Source: Aphelocoma coerulescens (lineage: Eukaryota > Chordata > Aves > Passeriformes > Corvidae). Taken from it: a stretch of 64,000 nt of DNA. Each line of letters starts with the position of its first letter. Position 1 is the first letter of the stretch. Where the stretch lies: positions 1 through 64,000 of the forward strand of contig NW_027183591.1 of NCBI RefSeq assembly GCF_041296385.1, read 5' to 3'. Under the pieces are notes generated by a model. That model made no database searches. It had not been told where the DNA came from and saw only the letters and a list, made by a program, of their open reading frames with translations. The position numbers were made by a program, and so were the translations under genes. Positions 27,276 through 40,002 of the stretch are shown one piece after another.

Positions 27276-28634
27276 ATGGAGTTTTCTCATTTGCGCGCGT
27301 GCATGTTGCTTTTATTCTTTTGTTTTAGTTTTTGTAGTGAAGCTTTACCTGTGAATCAACCAAAGACAAATGTCTGGGTTGCTTTAGCCAAATCCGCAGG
27401 CTCCGATACCATCTGTCTATCTGACACAAGCCCTGACAAACCTTTTTCAACCTGTTTAGTTGGAGTACCTCTTCCAGAAGGTTTTGATAATATTACTCTT
27501 GATAAGTATTGGCCATATGACGATCATCATGTATCTCCAACTCCCAGCCATAGACACCAAACTTATATTGATAATTCTAAAATTGATAAATCTGACCTTC
27601 AAGAGCTAGAAATCCTAGGTTCGTTAACTATGGATACCTGCTATTTCTTTCACTTTCAAGGAGAAAACGGTCCCCATTTAAATGTTACCCCATATCACCC
27701 AGCTTATAGCAATGTAACTTCTTGGTGTAGTCAAGTTAAGCTTCTTATATATGACGAACCTCATGCAGATCGTTTTAGCAAACTTCCTATTCGATTCCCC
27801 AGAGGAATTTGGCTCATCTGTGGAGACAGGGCCTGGCAAGGTATACCTTCAAAAATAGATGGTGGCCCTTGTGCTCTGGGACAACTTACAATTATTGCTC
27901 CCAGTGTCAAAGAGGTAATCAAAAAGAAAAGCAGAAAGATCAGATCTTCCTGGGGACATCAGTACGATAGTGACTGTGATAGTGACTTCCACCCTTGGAA
28001 CTCTGGAAAATCAATTGTTGCAAGCATTTTTCTACCTCAGTTAAGCTCCTCAATTGCTTTAAAACAGTTAAACAAGTTGGGATGTTGGCTCAGCAAGGAG
28101 GTAAATGCCACCTCTACTATGATCAGTGATCTGTTAACCGATGAAGAGGCAGTCAGACATGCCACTTTACAAAATAGAGCTGCCGTTGATTATCTTTTAT
28201 TAGCACATGGGCACGGCTGTGAAGATTTTGAAGGATTATGCTGTATGAACTTATCCGATCATTCTGTTTCCATTCACAAACAGCTACAAAACCTAAAGGA
28301 TCTAGCTAACCAAATTAGAACAGATGACCCGTCTTGGCTGGACAGTTTGTTTGATGATTGGAGCTTTGCACCTTGGCTAAGGGAACTCTGTAAAATAGGC
28401 TTGATTATTCTAGTAGTAATAATTATAGTTTTAGTAGCAGTACCTTGTATGCTTCAGTGTGTGCAAAAAATAACGAGTAGGACTGTATCTAATATCTTAG
28501 TTGTTCATCAGAACGGGGGAGATGTTGGGGAAGATGAAACAGGAAAGCCTTATAAATATGATTGCCTAACAAAAGATTCTGGGAATATGAAAACTGTGAG
28601 CGACATCGAAATGAAGGCCATCTTTGAGATATAG
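27276..28634 (+). CDS. env: Envelope glycoprotein (P3), 452 aa
   Basis: Intact; no amino-acid difference from P1 seen, including the RKIR site, the CX6CC motif and the LTR-encoded tail. Confidence 0.9.
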   Translation: MEFSHLRACMLLLFFCFSFCSEALPVNQPKTNVWVALAKSAGSDTICLSDTSPDKPFSTCLVGVPLPEGFDNITLDKYWPYDDHHVSPTPSHRHQTYIDNSKIDKSDLQELEILGSLTMDTCYFFHFQGENGPHLNVTPYHPAYSNVTSWCSQVKLLIYDEPHADRFSKLPIRFPRGIWLICGDRAWQGIPSKIDGGPCALGQLTIIAPSVKEVIKKKSRKIRSSWGHQYDSDCDSDFHPWNSGKSIVASIFLPQLSSSIALKQLNKLGCWLSKEVNATSTMISDLLTDEEAVRHATLQNRAAVDYLLLAHGHGCEDFEGLCCMNLSDHSVSIHKQLQNLKDLANQIRTDDPSWLDSLFDDWSFAPWLRELCKIGLIILVVIIIVLVAVPCMLQCVQKITSRTVSNILVVHQNGGDVGEDETGKPYKYDCLTKDSGNMKTVSDIEMKAIFEI

Positions 28635-29354
28635 AGTCTTAGTTACTGAACAACTGGAAAACAATGGTATAGCCGGCTGAAGGTAATCCCCTCTTGATTG
28701 AACAATACCCTCTGCTTGCAGACAGGTCCAAGGGTCAGAGCAGACCCTACTAGCTCAGCAGAAGGGGTCCAAAGAGTAGTTTTTAGAAGTTAAAATGTAA
28801 CACTCTATGGTAATGTAAGAACTCTTATAGGCTGTATGTAAATGCTATAGGATTTGTACCTTGTATTAGATTGGCTACTGAGAATTAGAATATTCACTAC
28901 AGAAGATGATTTATTGTATTGTAACAAGCTCCTCGCTCTCTTAACTCCTCTCCTCTTAGTAATGCTCTTCTCCTCTTAGTAACGCTCTTAGTAACTCTCT
29001 TAGTAGCTCTCTTAGTAATGCTCTTCTCCTCTTAGTAGCTCTCTTAGTAACTCTCTTGCTCTTCTTCTTCCTCTTAATTCAGCTCTCCTCTTAGTTTGTC
29101 TCTCTTGCTCTTTACACTCTTAGCTCTCAGCCTCTTGCTCTAGCTCTCTCGCTCACTCTCTCTCCCTCTCTTACACCTTGGGCCTGCTTGGAGCTGCAGC
29201 TGGCAGCTCTAAGCAGTGCCCCTGTACCCACGCCCTCTGCAATAAACTGCATGCTCCAAAGACCTGCTTATAGAGATCTCTCGTCGCCGTCCATCTCCAG
29301 CCGGGCCCGACCGAACCCACACCCTCATCACCATCATCGCCATCAATTTCGACA
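28523..29354 (+). repeat. P3 3' LTR
   Basis: 832 bp, ending at GACA before TTTGT at 29355. Confidence 0.95.
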
Positions 29355-31627
29355 TTTGTGATGCTGGGGAACTACAAGGAAGCCTGGCTCCTCTGTGACA
29401 CCACCACAGAAGCTCAGGGGAGCCCTGGAGACCGTGCTGATGCTATTGAACCTGATGCAACCCTGCCTCCTCTGTGACACCACAGAAGCTCTTGGAGCCC
29501 TGGAGACCGTGCTGATGCTATGGAACCTGATGCAACCCTGCCTCCTCTGTGACACCACAGAACCTCTGGGAGCCCTGGAGACCGTGCTGATGCTATGGAA
29601 CCTGATGCAACCCTGCCTCCACTGTGACACCACAGAAGCTCAGGGAGCCCTGGAGACTGTGGTGATGCTATGGAACCTGATGCAACCCTGCCTCCACTGT
29701 GACACCACAGAACCTCTGGGAGCCCTGGAGACCGTGCTGATGCTATGGAACCTGATGCAACCCTGCCTCCACTGTGACACCACAGAAGCTCGGGGAGCTC
29801 TGCAGACCGTGGGGATGCTGGCGAAGCTGACGGAACCCTGGGCACCACAGTGACGCTATGGAACCTGGTGGAACCGAGGGGCCACAGTGACGCTGTGGGG
29901 CCTTTTGGAAGCAACAGGACCCTGGTGGGAAGCCACGGGATGATTAATCCTGCACGAACCTGCTCCAGGTGGGCTCCTCTCTCCCGGCTTCCACAGGTGC
30001 TGCTAGGATCCCACTCCGGCACTGGCTTGGCACGGGCTCACGGCTTCCTTTGGCAATGGCTCTGCTCCAGGATGGCATGCTGCAGAGAATGCAGGTAGAT
30101 TTTGTGCTCACTCCTGGCATGCAGCTGGACAATAAAGCCTGATCCAGCCCCCCCTCAGCATATGTCCGGCTCTGGCATTGGGGCGGGGCAACTTTGGGAG
30201 CAGCCCCAGCCCTGCTCCTGCTCCCGGCTGGGCACCCAGCTGCTGGGACACAGGTGTGTCCTGATGCCACCGTCTACTCCTTTGAGAAGGGGAGGACAGA
30301 GTGCATCAGGGAGTTTGGTGTGGCTTACATGCGGCAAGGAGAAGGTGCAGCCCCAAACTGGCTTTCACTTCTAGAACCTTTTGCTATTGCGGGAGCAGCT
30401 GCTGGAGCTTTTCAACCGAGCTGCAAGAGTGAAAAGTGTGATGGCATGTCTATCTGAGAAGGAAGGTTCGGTGCCGCAGCCTGTTGTGCACAATTTATAT
30501 GCTGATAAGAGAAGGGGGTGCTTTTGGAACGTTTTCCTTCCTGACACTTCTGTCTCTGTGAGCTTTAGCTGCTTGGACTCAGGGATACCGAAGGTATGTG
30601 AAAGTGACTGGGATGCGAGAATCATGTTGCACAGGGAACAGGGAAGGTCAGCAAATGTTTCCTGTCCTGGCACATCTCTCAGTCTGAACTGCAGCTGCAG
30701 ATGCTTCACTTCCGCCAAGGACTCTGCCACCTTGAGAGAAGGATGCGCTCTATGGAGTTGAGAAAGAAAGTGCGTCTCACTAGCTTCTTTCCTCTACTTC
30801 ATAGACAGCAAAGGGGCTATGAAAGGCAGCACTGGCTTTTTGTTCTAGGACTTCTTCTTTACAAGCAGCTGCTGGATGTTTGGAAGGGGGTTTGGGATAT
30901 GCAAAAATGAGAGGCTAAGATGGTAAGAGGGTAAGATGGAAGTCATCTGGCAAAAGCAGAGCTCACAAAAGGGCCAGCTGTGAAAGCTCTTGCTGCCTAC
31001 AACTTCAACTGCACCCCTCAAAGCAGCAGCACACATGCTGCTCTCGGCACTTTCCTTCTCAGCTCTACGCACCATCCTAAGCCTTGCCTCTCCCACACTC
31101 AGGATCCAAAGACAACGGCACCAGGGACTGCTCACACACTAAAGGCACCAGGACAAAAGGCTCACCAGCTTGGCCTTTGCATTCCCGCTGACAGCTCCAC
31201 AGCTTGAACCCAGAGAACTGCCTGCTGCCAACAGCCTTTCCAATCACTCTGAGCACCTCATGACAAGGAGTGTGGGGAATGAATCTCCAGCAGCCTCCTG
31301 CCCCAGGCTGTCCCCCGGGAGCAGCCCTGCTCCAGGCCGTGACTGCCACCTGCACAGCCAAAGGACCCAGAGCCGGTGTTACACACCACGGCTGTGCCTG
31401 GCACAGAGACACCAGTGGCCACACAAGTGGCCATGGCACTGTCCACACACAGTCCCTGCTGCTGCTCCCCCAGCCGCTGGCACCAACTCCCAGCCACCCA
31501 CTCCTAAAGCCACGGGGCCCACTGGGACACTGCGGGGGCTCGTGGAAGCCAGCGGCCATTGTGACACAGCGGGGCTGCACAGAGCCCACGGTGCTTTGTG
31601 ACCCGTGGCTCCCAGGAGAGCCTTTGT
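29355..31627 (+). repeat. Host unit A3 between P3 and P4
   Basis: 2,273 bp with the virus-linked marks. Private change A to G at 29892 breaks the short palindrome. CACCG near 30270 is of the left-block type. Confidence 0.95.
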
Positions 31628-32459
31628 TGTTGGGGAAGATGAAACAGGAAAGCCTTATAAATATGATTGCCTAACAAAAGATTCTGGGAATATGAAAACT
31701 GTGAGCGACATCGAAATGAAGGCCATCTTTGAGATATAGAGTCTTAGTTACTGAACAACTGGAAAACAATGGTATAGCCGGCTGAAGGTAATCCCCTCTT
31801 GATTGAACAATACCCTCTGCTTGCAGACAGGTCCAAGGGTCAGAGCAGACCCTACTAGCTCAGCAGAAGGGGTCCAAAGAGTAGTTTTTAGAAGTTAAAA
31901 TGTAACACTCTATGGTAATGTAAGAACTCTTATAGGCTGTATGTAAATGCTATAGGATTTGTACCTTGTATTAGATTGGCTACTGAGAATTAGAATATTC
32001 ACTACAGAAGATGATTTATTGTATTGTAACAAGCTCCTCGCTCTCTTAACTCCTCTCCTCTTAGTAATGCTCTTCTCCTCTTAGTAACGCTCTTAGTAAC
32101 TCTCTTAGTAGCTCTCTTAGTAATGCTCTTCTCCTCTTAGTAGCTCTCTTAGTAACTCTCTTGCTCTTCTTCTTCCTCTTAATTCAGCTCTCCTCTTAGT
32201 TTGTCTCTCTTGCTCTTTACACTCTTAGCTCTCAGCCTCTTGCTCTAGCTCTCTCGCTCACTCTCTCTCCCTCTCTTACACCTTGGGCCTGCTTGGAGCT
32301 GCAGCTGGCAGCTCTAAGCAGTGCCCCTGTACCCACGCCCTCTGCAATAAACTGCATGCTCCAAAGACCTGCTTATAGAGATCTCTCGTCGCCGTCCATC
32401 TCCAGCCGGGCCCGACCGAACCCACACCCTCATCACCATCATCGCCATCAATTTCGACA
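31628..32459 (+). repeat. P4 5' LTR
   Basis: 832 bp, C at the variable LTR site; primer binding site at 32463. Confidence 0.95.
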
Positions 32460-32567
32460 AACTGGCGCCCAAACGTGAGTGAAGGCCTGATTCAGCTTCT
32501 TCCACCTGTGAGAGACTTCGCCATGGACGGTAACTAAAAGACCAGTTATAGCCACCTGGAACGTGTC

Positions 32568-32970
32568 GTGAGCACGGCATACCGTTGCTGCGCAGCGTAA
32601 AAGCCGGAGCTCTATAACTCTGCTGAGGCAGCCCTCGAGCACGGGGAGCCGTTACTTCGTAGCAATTACCTGGAGCTCTCGGAGGGAGGAAATTGCCTGG
32701 CAGTCCTCGAGCACAGACGGCCACTGCTGCGCAGCGGTTACCTGGAGCTCTTTGAGGAAGTTTGCCGTGGTACCCCTCGAGCACGGACACGCTGCTAAGC
32801 AGTGCAGACCGGAGCTCTTAGGAGGGATCCAGCCGCGCGCCCGAGCACAGGCGGGTATTGCTCAGCACCGCCCGCGCTGGAGCTCTGAGTGGAGACACCT
32901 GCGAGGTCCCGAGCACGGAAAGCCGTTGCCAAGCGACGCCTGAAACCGGAGCTCTGAGGAGGGACCCGAC
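32568..32970 (+). repeat. P4 leader hairpin-repeat array
   Basis: Six-copy block with T at 32624 (C in P1-P3). Confidence 0.7.
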
Positions 32971-33079
32971 AGCAGCGTCCTGAGCGCCGTGTGGAGAGCC
33001 TGGCCAGCCCCCCACGACGGACTTCTGATTAAGGACCCTGCCCCCTGCGACATCTAGGTGAGTATCATACTGGTCAATA

Positions 33080-35596
33080 ATGGGACAAACTCACTCTGCC
33101 CATGACAGACATCTCTATAAACAACTTAAGTACTTACTAAGCTCCGGTCCAAGTCAATTACCTAAACAGGAGCTAAAAAACCTCTTAGAATGGACTCTGA
33201 TTAATTTCCCAAATGCTGACCGTTCAGCCGTCTTTACAAGAGACTTCTGGGACACAGTTCGGGTTAAACTCTTTAATAATATCTCCCGCCGGGATTGGGC
33301 TGCCGCGGAGCTGGTCCCGGCTTGCAGAGCGCTCGTGGAGCTGTTTGCTGCGAAGGCGCCGCCCGCAGCAGCCACCTCGCCGGGTCCCGCTCCTGCTGCG
33401 AGCCCGCCCCTTGCCGCCGCGAGCCTGCAACCGGGCACGGCCCCCGCCCCGCCGCCGGACCTCACGGCTCCGGTACCCGCGGTCCAGCTGTCTCGTGCCG
33501 CCCCGCCCCACCCCCCCGCGGTCCCTGCACCGGTCACCCCTGCCCCACCGGACTCCACCGCCCCCCCCACCGCCCCCGTCATCTCCACCCCCACGGTCCC
33601 GTTAGTCCCTGCTGTCCCGCCTCTCGCGGCTCCGGTAGCCGCGGTCCGACTGACTCGTGCCGCCCCGCCCCCCGCCCCCGCTGTCCTGGCAGCCGTCACC
33701 CCTGTCCCACCGGACCCTACGACCCCCTCCACCGCTCCCCCCATCCCCGCCCCCCCCATCCCGTTCCTCCCTGCTGCCCCGGCTCCCGCGGTCCCCGCCC
33801 TCGGCTCCAGCGTCTTCGCGGCCCCGTCCCTCGCTCCTCCCACCCCGTCCGCCAGCGCCTTCGCGGCCCCGCCCCCCGCCGATAGCCCCGCGGGGCCAGC
33901 GGCTGCTCCCCAGCCACCTACGGGTCCTACCGCTCCCCTAGCCGCGCCTGTTATGGCTGTAGCCACCATCATAGCCGGCCCCCCGCAAAGCCAGGCGGCG
34001 ACCCTTCTTCCAGCCCCCCAGGTCCCCCTCGCCGCCACCGACACGGCGCCGGTGGTGGTCAACGTCCCGTCCGCGTCCGTGGGACACGGAGCGCCCCAGC
34101 CCCGCCAGCCACCTGGTGCCGGCGCTGCAGCGCCTACACAGATGGCTGCTGCCTCTCCCGTGCCTGCCGCTGCTCCAGCCCCGTCTCCTGGCACCGCCGC
34201 GCCGGCAGCCACACCAGCCCAGCCTGCAAACTCCCAGCGGCAGCACGCCGCGGTCCAGCCGCCGACTGGCCCACCGTTCGCCATGGCCCCACCGCAACAT
34301 ACTCCCGCCGCCTCCACGCCGGCCCTCCCGCCTCCCGCAGCCCCGGGATCGTCTCCTGCCGACGGGACAGCCCTGCCACCTCCCGCTCTCCCCGACACAC
34401 AGACAGCGGCCATCACAGTCCGCCACGTTGACCTGATGGCGCAACCCACGCACGCTCACACTTCTCCAACCACAGCACTGCTCACGGAACTAGCTCCGCC
34501 ACCGCCCCCCACGGCTTTCACCTCGCCTTCAATAGAGCCACCCGCACCCCCTCGCCCGCTGCCGCGGAGCCGGTTGCTCGCGGCCCCCCCGCCTCCTCGC
34601 CCGCCACCGCGGAGATCGGCAGTGCCATCGCCGCCCCCGCCGGGGCCCTCCGGCACCGCACAGCTGTATCCCTCGGCTACCGCCGCCCAGCAACATCCCT
34701 CCGCGCAGCTCAGCCTCGCCTCACAAGCCGCAAACAGGGGGGGAACGGAGGGCAGTGGTGCAGCTCCAGTGGCAGGGAAGACGGAGAGCCGCTCTGCCCG
34801 AGCTGATGCTTTAAATCTAACACCAGGAAACCCTGAAAAGCAGCCAGATTTGTTTGCAATGAGCCCCAGAGTCCCGCCAGCGAGCGGCTGGGATCTTGCA
34901 ACCCATAAGGAGAAAACGAGTTCTGAGAGTTTGTTAGCGCTACTTTCTGAATCAAAAAATCCTCCAAAGTGCTCAGATTATTCTCAATTAACAGATTGGC
35001 ATGAAATAAGACTCCAAAGCTGTAAAGATGAAAGTCTATTAGCTAAGCCTGTGATAGCTAGCCAACAGCCTGACAGTCCCAAAACGTGGGTTCCCATCCC
35101 CACTCACGAAATTAAAGAACTAAGAAGGGCTGTAAGAGATAGTGGTATTTGCTCACCGTATCTTAAACAACTGCTAAAAAGTACCCTAAAAAGAACACAT
35201 CAAACCCTAAAACGCATTTTAGATCAACAGAGAGGGGGAGAAGTCCAGGATACACCTCAAAGGAGGTTGAACAAGGCTTTGTATGTTTACAATTTTTTGA
35301 ATAGCTCTGCAGAAGAGCCTGATCCCCCCATTTATAGACATTTTTTGAACAACAAAAAAGCAAAACTGAAAGAGCGCCCCCCAGTTTTGATTAAAAATCT
35401 AGACTCAGGAAAAATAGAAGGACCATACAATCTTATAATGTGGGGGAAGGGGTTTGCATGTGTTTCCACAGGTGAAGGAATCAAGTGGGTTCCAGCAAAA
35501 AACGTGAAGCCATACCTCGCATCAAAGCCTGCTGATGCCACCACACCAGCCAGTGACTCTGCAAGTGGAAGCCAGGAAGCAAGCACCCAGACCTGA
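33080..35596 (+). CDS. gag-delta-pol: Gag-integrase fusion protein (P4), 838 aa
   Basis: Full-length open copy, protein unchanged from P1. Confidence 0.9.
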   Translation: MGQTHSAHDRHLYKQLKYLLSSGPSQLPKQELKNLLEWTLINFPNADRSAVFTRDFWDTVRVKLFNNISRRDWAAAELVPACRALVELFAAKAPPAAATSPGPAPAASPPLAAASLQPGTAPAPPPDLTAPVPAVQLSRAAPPHPPAVPAPVTPAPPDSTAPPTAPVISTPTVPLVPAVPPLAAPVAAVRLTRAAPPPAPAVLAAVTPVPPDPTTPSTAPPIPAPPIPFLPAAPAPAVPALGSSVFAAPSLAPPTPSASAFAAPPPADSPAGPAAAPQPPTGPTAPLAAPVMAVATIIAGPPQSQAATLLPAPQVPLAATDTAPVVVNVPSASVGHGAPQPRQPPGAGAAAPTQMAAASPVPAAAPAPSPGTAAPAATPAQPANSQRQHAAVQPPTGPPFAMAPPQHTPAASTPALPPPAAPGSSPADGTALPPPALPDTQTAAITVRHVDLMAQPTHAHTSPTTALLTELAPPPPPTAFTSPSIEPPAPPRPLPRSRLLAAPPPPRPPPRRSAVPSPPPPGPSGTAQLYPSATAAQQHPSAQLSLASQAANRGGTEGSGAAPVAGKTESRSARADALNLTPGNPEKQPDLFAMSPRVPPASGWDLATHKEKTSSESLLALLSESKNPPKCSDYSQLTDWHEIRLQSCKDESLLAKPVIASQQPDSPKTWVPIPTHEIKELRRAVRDSGICSPYLKQLLKSTLKRTHQTLKRILDQQRGGEVQDTPQRRLNKALYVYNFLNSSAEEPDPPIYRHFLNNKKAKLKERPPVLIKNLDSGKIEGPYNLIMWGKGFACVSTGEGIKWVPAKNVKPYLASKPADATTPASDSASGSQEASTQT

Positions 35597-35650
35597 ACTG
35601 CGCAGAATCACCAGAAGAAAGTGATCTGCCAAAAACAGCTCAAGAAAAGA

Positions 35651-37009
35651 ATGGAGTTTTCTCATTTGCGCGCGTGCATGTTGCTTTTATTCTTTTGTTT
35701 TAGTTTTTGTAGTGAAGCTTTACCTGTGAATCAACCAAAGACAAATGTCTGGGTTGCTTTAGCCAAATCCGCAGGCTCCGATACCATCTGTCTATCTGAC
35801 ACAAGCCCTGACAAACCTTTTTCAACCTGTTTAGTTGGAGTACCTCTTCCAGAAGGTTTTGATAATATTACTCTTGATAAGTATTGGCCATATGACGATC
35901 ATCATGTATCTCCAACTCCCAGCCATAGACACCAAACTTATATTGATAATTCTAAAATTGATAAATCTGACCTTCAAGAGCTAGAAATCCTAGGTTCGTT
36001 AACTATGGATACCTGCTATTTCTTTCACTTTCAAGGAGAAAACGGTCCCCATTTAAATGTTACCCCATATCACCCAGCTTATAGCAATGTAACTTCTTGG
36101 TGTAGTCAAGTTAAGCTTCTTATATATGACGAACCTCATGCAGATCGTTTTAGCAAACTTCCTATTCGATTCCCCAGAGGAATTTGGCTCATCTGTGGAG
36201 ACAGGGCCTGGCAAGGTATACCTTCAAAAATAGATGGTGGCCCTTGTGCTCTGGGACAACTTACAATTATTGCTCCCAGTGTCAAAGAGGTAATCAAAAA
36301 GAAAAGCAGAAAGATCAGATCTTCCTGGGGACATCAGTACGATAGTGACTGTGATAGTGACTTCCACCCTTGGAACTCTGGAAAATCAATTGTTGCAAGC
36401 ATTTTTCTACCTCAGTTAAGCTCCTCAATTGCTTTAAAACAGTTAAACAAGTTGGGATGTTGGCTCAGCAAGGAGGTAAATGCCACCTCTACTATGATCA
36501 GTGATCTGTTAACCGATGAAGAGGCAGTCAGACATGCCACTTTACAAAATAGAGCTGCCGTTGATTATCTTTTATTAGCACATGGGCACGGCTGTGAAGA
36601 TTTTGAAGGATTATGCTGTATGAACTTATCCGATCATTCTGTTTCCATTCACAAACAGCTACAAAACCTAAAGGATCTAGCTAACCAAATTAGAACAGAT
36701 GACCCGTCTTGGCTGGACAGTTTGTTTGATGATTGGAGCTTTGCACCTTGGCTAAGGGAACTCTGTAAAATAGGCTTGATTATTCTAGTAGTAATAATTA
36801 TAGTTTTAGTAGCAGTACCTTGTATGCTTCAGTGTGTGCAAAAAATAACGAGTAGGACTGTATCTAATATCTTAGTTGTTCATCAGAACGGGGGAGATGT
36901 TGGGGAAGATGAAACAGGAAAGCCTTATAAATATGATTGCCTAACAAAAGATTCTGGGAATATGAAAACTGTGAGCGACATCGAAATGAAGGCCATCTTT
37001 GAGATATAG
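35651..37009 (+). CDS. env: Envelope glycoprotein (P4), 452 aa
   Basis: Intact copy, no amino-acid change from P1 seen. Confidence 0.9.
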   Translation: MEFSHLRACMLLLFFCFSFCSEALPVNQPKTNVWVALAKSAGSDTICLSDTSPDKPFSTCLVGVPLPEGFDNITLDKYWPYDDHHVSPTPSHRHQTYIDNSKIDKSDLQELEILGSLTMDTCYFFHFQGENGPHLNVTPYHPAYSNVTSWCSQVKLLIYDEPHADRFSKLPIRFPRGIWLICGDRAWQGIPSKIDGGPCALGQLTIIAPSVKEVIKKKSRKIRSSWGHQYDSDCDSDFHPWNSGKSIVASIFLPQLSSSIALKQLNKLGCWLSKEVNATSTMISDLLTDEEAVRHATLQNRAAVDYLLLAHGHGCEDFEGLCCMNLSDHSVSIHKQLQNLKDLANQIRTDDPSWLDSLFDDWSFAPWLRELCKIGLIILVVIIIVLVAVPCMLQCVQKITSRTVSNILVVHQNGGDVGEDETGKPYKYDCLTKDSGNMKTVSDIEMKAIFEI

Positions 37010-37729
37010 AGTCTTAGTTACTGAACAACTGGAAAACAATGGTATAGCCGGCTGAAGGTAATCTCCTCTTGATTGAACAATACCCTCTGCTTGCAGACAG
37101 GTCCAAGGGTCAGAGCAGACCCTACTAGCTCAGCAGAAGGGGTCCAAAGAGTAGTTTTTAGAAGTTAAAATGTAACACTCTATGGTAATGTAAGAACTCT
37201 TATAGGCTGTATGTAAATGCTATAGGATTTGTACCTTGTATTAGATTGGCTACTGAGAATTAGAATATTCACTACAGAAGATGATTTATTGTATTGTAAC
37301 AAGCTCCTCGCTCTCTTAACTCCTCTCCTCTTAGTAATGCTCTTCTCCTCTTAGTAACGCTCTTAGTAACTCTCTTAGTAGCTCTCTTAGTAATGCTCTT
37401 CTCCTCTTAGTAGCTCTCTTAGTAACTCTCTTGCTCTTCTTCTTCCTCTTAATTCAGCTCTCCTCTTAGTTTGTCTCTCTTGCTCTTTACACTCTTAGCT
37501 CTCAGCCTCTTGCTCTAGCTCTCTCGCTCACTCTCTCTCCCTCTCTTACACCTTGGGCCTGCTTGGAGCTGCAGCTGGCAGCTCTAAGCAGTGCCCCTGT
37601 ACCCACGCCCTCTGCAATAAACTGCATGCTCCAAAGACCTGCTTATAGAGATCTCTCGTCGCCGTCCATCTCCAGCCGGGCCCGACCGAACCCACACCCT
37701 CATCACCATCATCGCCATCAATTTCGACA
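36898..37729 (+). repeat. P4 3' LTR
   Basis: 832 bp with T at 37064, as in P2. Confidence 0.95.
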
Positions 37730-40002
37730 TTTGTGATGCTGGGGAACTACAAGGAAGCCTGGCTCCTCTGTGACACCACCACAGAAGCTCAGGGGAGCCC
37801 TGGAGACCGTGCTGATGCTATTGAACCTGATGCAACCCTGCCTCCTCTGTGACACCACAGAAGCTCTTGGAGCCCTGGAGACCGTGCTGATGCTATGGAA
37901 CCTGATGCAACCCTGCCTCCTCTGTGACACCACAGAACCTCTGGGAGCCCTGGAGACCGTGCTGATGCTATGGAACCTGATGCAACCCTGCCTCCACTGT
38001 GACACCACAGAAGCTCAGGGAGCCCTGGAGACTGTGGTGATGCTATGGAACCTGATGCAACCCTGCCTCCACTGTGACACCACAGAACCTCTGGGAGCCC
38101 TGGAGACCGTGCTGATGCTATGGAACCTGATGCAACCCTGCCTCCACTGTGACACCACAGAAGCTCGGGGAGCTCTGCAGACCGTGGGGATGCTGGCGAA
38201 GCTGACGGAACCCTGGGCACCACAGTGACGCTATGGAACCTGGTGGAACCGAGGGGCCACAGTGACACTGTGGGGCCTTTTGGAAGCAACAGGACCCTGG
38301 TGGGAAGCCACGGGATGATTAATCCTGCACGAACCTGCTCCAGGTGGGCTCCTCTCTCCCGGCTTCCACAGGTGCTGCTAGGATCCCACTCCGGCACTGG
38401 CTTGGCACGGGCTCACGGCTTCCTTTGGCAATGGCTCTGCTCCAGGATGGCATGCTGCAGAGAATGCAGGTAGATTTTGTGCTCACTCCTGGCATGCAGC
38501 TGGACAATAAAGCCTGATCCAGCCCCCCCTCAGCATATGTCCGGCTCTGGCATTGGGGCGGGGCAACTTTGGGAGCAGCCCCAGCCCTGCTCCTGCTCCC
38601 GGCTGGGCACCCAGCTGCTGGGACACAGGTGTGTCCTGATGCCACAGTCTACTCCTTTGAGAAGGGGAGGACAGAGTGCATCAGGGAGTTTGGTGTGGCT
38701 TACATGCGGCAAGGAGAAGGTGCAGCCCCAAACTGGCTTTCACTTCTAGAACCTTTTGCTATTGCGGGAGCAGCTGCTGGAGCTTTTCAACCGAGCTGCA
38801 AGAGTGAAAAGTGTGATGGCATGTCTATCTGAGAAGGAAGGTTCGGTGCCGCAGCCTGTTGTGCACAATTTATATGCTGATAAGAGAAGGGGGTGCTTTT
38901 GGAACGTTTTCCTTCCTGACACTTCTGTCTCTGTGAGCTTTAGCTGCTTGGACTCAGGGATACCGAAGGTATGTGAAAGTGACTGGGATGCGAGAATCAT
39001 GTTGCACAGGGAACAGGGAAGGTCAGCAAATGTTTCCTGTCCTGGCACATCTCTCAGTCTGAACTGCAGCTGCAGATGCTTCACTTCCGCCAAGGACTCT
39101 GCCACCTTGAGAGAAGGATGCGCTCTATGGAGTTGAGAAAGAAAGTGCGTCTCACTAGCTTCTTTCCTCTACTTCATAGACAGCAAAGGGGCTATGAAAG
39201 GCAGCACTGGCTTTTTGTTCTAGGACTTCTTCTTTACAAGCAGCTGCTGGATGTTTGGAAGGGGGTTTGGGATATGCAAAAATGAGAGGCTAAGATGGTA
39301 AGAGGGTAAGATGGAAGTCATCTGGCAAAAGCAGAGCTCACAAAAGGGCCAGCTGTGAAAGCTCTTGCTGCCTACAACTTCAACTGCACCCCTCAAAGCA
39401 GCAGCACACATGCTGCTCTCGGCACTTTCCTTCTCAGCTCTACGCACCATCCTAAGCCTTGCCTCTCCCACACTCAGGATCCAAAGACAACGGCACCAGG
39501 GACTGCTCACACACTAAAGGCACCAGGACAAAAGGCTCACCAGCTTGGCCTTTGCATTCCCGCTGACAGCTCCACAGCTTGAACCCAGAGAACTGCCTGC
39601 TGCCAACAGCCTTTCCAATCACTCTGAGCACCTCATGACAAGGAGTGTGGGGAATGAATCTCCAGCAGCCTCCTGCCCCAGGCTGTCCCCCGGGAGCAGC
39701 CCTGCTCCAGGCCGTGACTGCCACCTGCACAGCCAAAGGACCCAGAGCCGGTGTTACACACCACGGCTGTGCCTGGCACAGAGACACCAGTGGCCACACA
39801 AGTGGCCATGGCACTGTCCACACACAGTCCCTGCTGCTGCTCCCCCAGCCGCTGGCACCAACTCCCAGCCACCCACTCCTAAAGCCACGGGGCCCACTGG
39901 GACACTGCGGGGGCTCGTGGAAGCCAGCGGCCATTGTGACACAGCGGGGCTGCACAGAGCCCACGGTGCTTTGTGACCCGTGGCTCCCAGGAGAGCCTTT
40001 GT
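37730..40002 (+). repeat. Host unit A4 between P4 and the first solo LTR
   Basis: 2,273 bp. First unit with CACAG instead of CACCG near 38646; all later units share this right-block mark. Confidence 0.95.

Larger units (their letters stand above)
23253..29354 (+). mobile_element. Provirus P3
   Basis: 6,102 bp, same structure. One private silent change in the gag fusion (T at 25931). Both LTRs carry C at the site where P2 and P4 3' LTRs carry T. Confidence 0.95.
31628..37729 (+). mobile_element. Provirus P4
   Basis: 6,102 bp. The first provirus with the right-block leader variant (T at 32624), while its 3' LTR shares T at 37064 with P2. It therefore combines marks of both blocks and marks the transition between them. 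Confidence 0.95.
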
